NCBI GenBank assembly: GCA_030681075.1
Contig: JAUXUE010000006.1
Span: 1 to 8,208 of the forward strand
From: Candidatus Amesbacteria bacterium
GTDB lineage: Bacteria; Patescibacteriota; Microgenomatia; CAZETR01; Amesbacteraceae
DNA: 8,208 bases
Direction: 5' to 3'
Part shown: in pieces, positions 5,936 to 8,208 of the stretch
Position numbering within the stretch: the first letter of the stretch is position 1
How the letters are laid out: each line of letters opens with the position of its first letter
The notes under the pieces: generated by a model
What the model saw: only the letters and a program-made list of their open reading frames with translations
The model's database searches: none
Told to the model about the DNA's origin: nothing
Position numbers and translations under genes: made by a program

Positions 5936-7339
5936 TTATTTGGTAAATCCAAACATGGATTCAGTTAAATTTTGATCCGGAATTGAGCAACTCTTGGCAA
6001 TCCCCTCCTTAGTATACCTTGAATAATCCGGAAATATGAGTCCCAATGAGCCAAATGTCTTGTCCATTCTATCTACATAGCTATGCGGAAATACAATAGT
6101 ATAGACCGGAGCCAGGGAATCTGGACGCATAGTTTTCAATCCATACCACCAAAACCAATAACGATAACCAAAGTTGTTTCCAGGACTCGTTATATAAGAT
6201 ACCGCCACACAGGGATAATTGTTCTTGAGTGCATCTTCTCTTATAAAATTGACTATAGCCTTTCTCTCTACGTATCCGGCATGATTTGTCTGATAGGAAA
6301 ATAGTCTGGCGAGATTATGATACAAAAATAAGGTTAATAAAATTGCCGCAACCGGTTTTGGTAATTTATTCAGAAGCCAGCCAGCACCTAAAATCCAAAC
6401 AATAGTCATTCCGTTTAAATAATATTCTGATAAGGGTAATGGATGGAGAGAAAAGAAAGCGATGTACAGAGCTATCCAACCGAGTATTAACCAACACCAG
6501 TCAGAGAATAATAAAATACCTGCCAAAATAATCAACGGAACTACCCACTGATTTACTTTTATTGAGTCATCCACAAATATTCTATTGGCATTACGCAATG
6601 TGTATCTAATTGTTTGAGTAAATTTTCCTAGTCTATCGGTATAGACGCTTTTTCCGCCAACCGTAGTGAGAGTACCAAACAATGCCTTAGTTTGGGTAAA
6701 ATCGTGTCGTACTTCAAATACCAAAAGTGGCAGATTTAAAACAAAACACAATAGTGTCGGTAAAAGTATTTCTCTTGATGAATATGATTTGGCATGTTTA
6801 AGAAAGGCAATTATTAACAGAGGAGCACCCAAGATGAGTGCCAAATTAAAATGCCAAATGAGCGACACCAAAATCGCAGCTACATATAGCCATCTTTTGT
6901 TTCCTTTCCAGAGTTGGACAAAAGTATGGAAAAACCAGATAGACCACAAAAAGACCGGTGTAGTCGGAACTACTTCCCGCTCAGTATTGGATATCAAAAA
7001 CGAGACTGCATAAATTAGTGATGGAATAAAACCAGCAACGTAATACATACTAGCAACTCCCAACAACCCAATACCCACTACTAACAACACCCCTCCGATA
7101 GAATCCATATTTGCAAGCCAATAAAACGGAACCTGAAGATAATAAAATAATCCCCCGATATAGATCCCGGGAGAAGAGGTGAGCTGACCAATCAGACGGA
7201 GATGTTTGTCAATTGTTATATCCTTGATCACCCACCCAGCCAAATCGTTATCGTGAGTATATCCAAACCGTTCACGAAATTGATATCCCCGCATAAATAG
7301 ACCAGCTATCAAAGGTATAATTAAAAATATATATTTCAT
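5936..7339 (-). CDS. GT-C-like multi-membrane glycosyltransferase (GT39-like)
   Basis: A 467-residue polytopic membrane protein. Its N-terminal helix (1-14) leads into an external loop with THDNDLAGW (28-36), where Asp30 and Asp32 take the place of the GT-C acidic motif. DKHLRLIGQLTSSPGIYIG (44-62) follows and is seen in related candidate-phyla membrane glycosyltransferases. About ten more hydrophobic segments follow, with FEVRHD (208-213) between helices and a soluble C-terminal region. It probably transfers sugars from polyprenyl-phosphate donors outside the cytoplasmic membrane, perhaps donors made by the two GT2 enzymes that follow. The start overlaps the previous gene's stop as ATGA, and no ribosome site is visible, so coupling is likely. 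It is clearly related to the protein encoded just upstream. Substrate and family number are not certain. Confidence 0.8.
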   Translation of the reverse strand: MKYIFLIIPLIAGLFMRGYQFRERFGYTHDNDLAGWVIKDITIDKHLRLIGQLTSSPGIYIGGLFYYLQVPFYWLANMDSIGGVLLVVGIGLLGVASMYYVAGFIPSLIYAVSFLISNTEREVVPTTPVFLWSIWFFHTFVQLWKGNKRWLYVAAILVSLIWHFNLALILGAPLLIIAFLKHAKSYSSREILLPTLLCFVLNLPLLVFEVRHDFTQTKALFGTLTTVGGKSVYTDRLGKFTQTIRYTLRNANRIFVDDSIKVNQWVVPLIILAGILLFSDWCWLILGWIALYIAFFSLHPLPLSEYYLNGMTIVWILGAGWLLNKLPKPVAAILLTLFLYHNLARLFSYQTNHAGYVERKAIVNFIREDALKNNYPCVAVSYITSPGNNFGYRYWFWWYGLKTMRPDSLAPVYTIVFPHSYVDRMDKTFGSLGLIFPDYSRYTKEGIAKSCSIPDQNLTESMFGFTK

Positions 7340-8208
7340 AAATTTTTTGGAAATCGGATTCTGCGTTCTACAGTTATTCCTCCAAAATTAGCCGACACTT
7401 CTACTTTGGCATATGTATTTTGCCTAATCATCCATTTTTCCAAACGCTCAGGATGGGGTGGATCTTGTTCGTACAATAAGTATAAATTTGGAATAGATTC
7501 TGTCTTGGGTAGTTTGTGATATTTGGTGTTGCCCAACCAAGTAAATAAATATTCATAAGCATAGGGAATTACCGGTGGTACATAAACATCTATATTAAAC
7601 TCCCTGTCTTTAGTATCATTATATATCCAGTCAATTGCTAGTTTTTGATTTTTGAAGTTTATGGTTGTTGGACTATCAAATTTTGGGGATAAATAATTTT
7701 TGATTAATGGTAAATTCTGTTTAATAAACACAAGTATAAACAAGAAATAAATGATAGATCCGAATTTTTTGCCCGGAAAGATAGAAATTAAATAAGTGAA
7801 TACAATAATAAATAAAAGATATGATCCAGTGAAGTAATAGCCGTAAACATTTCCGTTGTTACCCCTAAAAAACAACATACCCACGCAAACTGATATTAAA
7901 ATGCCAATTACCGTCCAAATTTTTGGGTGAATCTTTTTGATATTGACTAGCATTGATATTAAAGCCAAAAGTCCAAATGAATACCATACCCGCAAGTCAC
8001 TTGGAAAAATATTGGAAAAATAAGTATTAAAATAAAAAGGGATCCTAAGTTTAATTACATCTAAAAAACCAATACGAAAACTATCTTTTTCAAATAGAAA
8101 ATTTGTGATGTTGTCGCTTAAGATATTATCGTGACGGATGTCAAAAATAATCTGCGGAAGCATAGTAATTAAAAATACTAAAACTGATATCATAAATTGC
8201 ATTAAACT
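7336..8208 (-). CDS. GT-C-like membrane protein, N-terminal part outside the window
   Basis: About 290 residues are visible. The frame is open to the right edge (two codons precede the ATG at 8202), and I read this as the C-terminal part of a longer protein. The reason is its match to the next gene. FDIRHD lies about 20 residues into the visible part, whereas the equivalent FEVRHD is at 208-213 in the 467-residue neighbour. AIDWIYNDT...PYAYEYLFTWLG corresponds to IVNFIREDA...NFGYRYWFWWYG near the C-terminus of both. About 185 residues, including the catalytic first loop, would then be missing. The visible part has five or six hydrophobic helices and then a soluble domain of about 120 residues. 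A role in extracytoplasmic sugar transfer is inferred from the paralogue. It ends in TGA overlapping the next ATG. Confidence 0.72.
   Translation of the reverse strand, partial: SLMQFMISVLVFLITMLPQIIFDIRHDNILSDNITNFLFEKDSFRIGFLDVIKLRIPFYFNTYFSNIFPSDLRVWYSFGLLALISMLVNIKKIHPKIWTVIGILISVCVGMLFFRGNNGNVYGYYFTGSYLLFIIVFTYLISIFPGKKFGSIIYFLFILVFIKQNLPLIKNYLSPKFDSPTTINFKNQKLAIDWIYNDTKDREFNIDVYVPPVIPYAYEYLFTWLGNTKYHKLPKTESIPNLYLLYEQDPPHPERLEKWMIRQNTYAKVEVSANFGGITVERRIRFPKNL

Noticed and set aside
5935..5952. TTG start at 5952 for the GT2 gene
   Set aside because: It has no ribosome site, and the added residues precede the usual family N-terminus. ATG 5934 follows the upstream stop by one base.
6083..7013. 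Plus-strand open frames of 73 and 115 codons
   Set aside because: They are antisense to the full-length GT-C gene and show no recognisable domain or ribosome site.
1..8208. Recoded TGA (genetic code 25) or other code change
   Set aside because: TGA ends the RAYT and partial GT-C genes at sensible positions, and no gene needs TGA read through.

Overview
The window is AT-rich and tightly packed. All genes but one lie on the minus strand, with overlapping or nearly touching stop and start codons. Large multi-membrane GT-C glycosyltransferases, ALG5-like GT2 enzymes, a cluster with no recognisable core genes and a long-insert RAYT-type transposase together suggest a Candidate Phyla Radiation (Patescibacteria) genome, perhaps Microgenomates-like. 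That placement is inferred from gene style and not proved. TGA is used as a stop (partial GT-C gene at the right edge, RAYT gene), so the standard bacterial code fits and the Gracilibacteria recoding does not.

Minus strand, in transcription order: (1) the C-terminal part of a GT-C-like membrane protein entering from the right edge (7336-8208); (2) a full-length paralogue of it (5936-7339, ATGA overlap); (3) and (4) two tandem GT2 enzymes of the dolichyl-phosphate glucosyltransferase type (5191-5934 and 4512-5198, 8-bp overlap); then a foreign cassette; (5) an ArnT/PMT-like GT-C protein (2278-3729); (6) a PTPS-related/YfhO-like GT-C membrane protein (605-2278, TAATG junction); (7) a SAM-dependent methyltransferase cut by the left edge (1-583), which may have its own promoter.

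The genes fit an envelope glycan or glycolipid pathway. The GT2 enzymes would load sugars onto polyprenyl phosphate at the cytoplasmic face, and the GT-C proteins would use such lipid-linked sugars on the outer face. The actual sugars and acceptors cannot be read from the sequence.

The part most worth a second look is the cassette at 3752-4514. It holds a plus-strand RAYT-type HUH/Y1 transposase gene, opposite to its neighbours and set inside the glycosyltransferase operon. A 29-bp palindromic repeat flanks it in direct orientation on both sides. A third, essentially identical copy lies inside the transposase coding sequence, just after the presumed catalytic tyrosine motif. The upstream copy supplies the transposase's Shine-Dalgarno sequence inside mutually exclusive hairpins. 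The downstream copy supplies the stop codon of the neighbouring GT2 gene.
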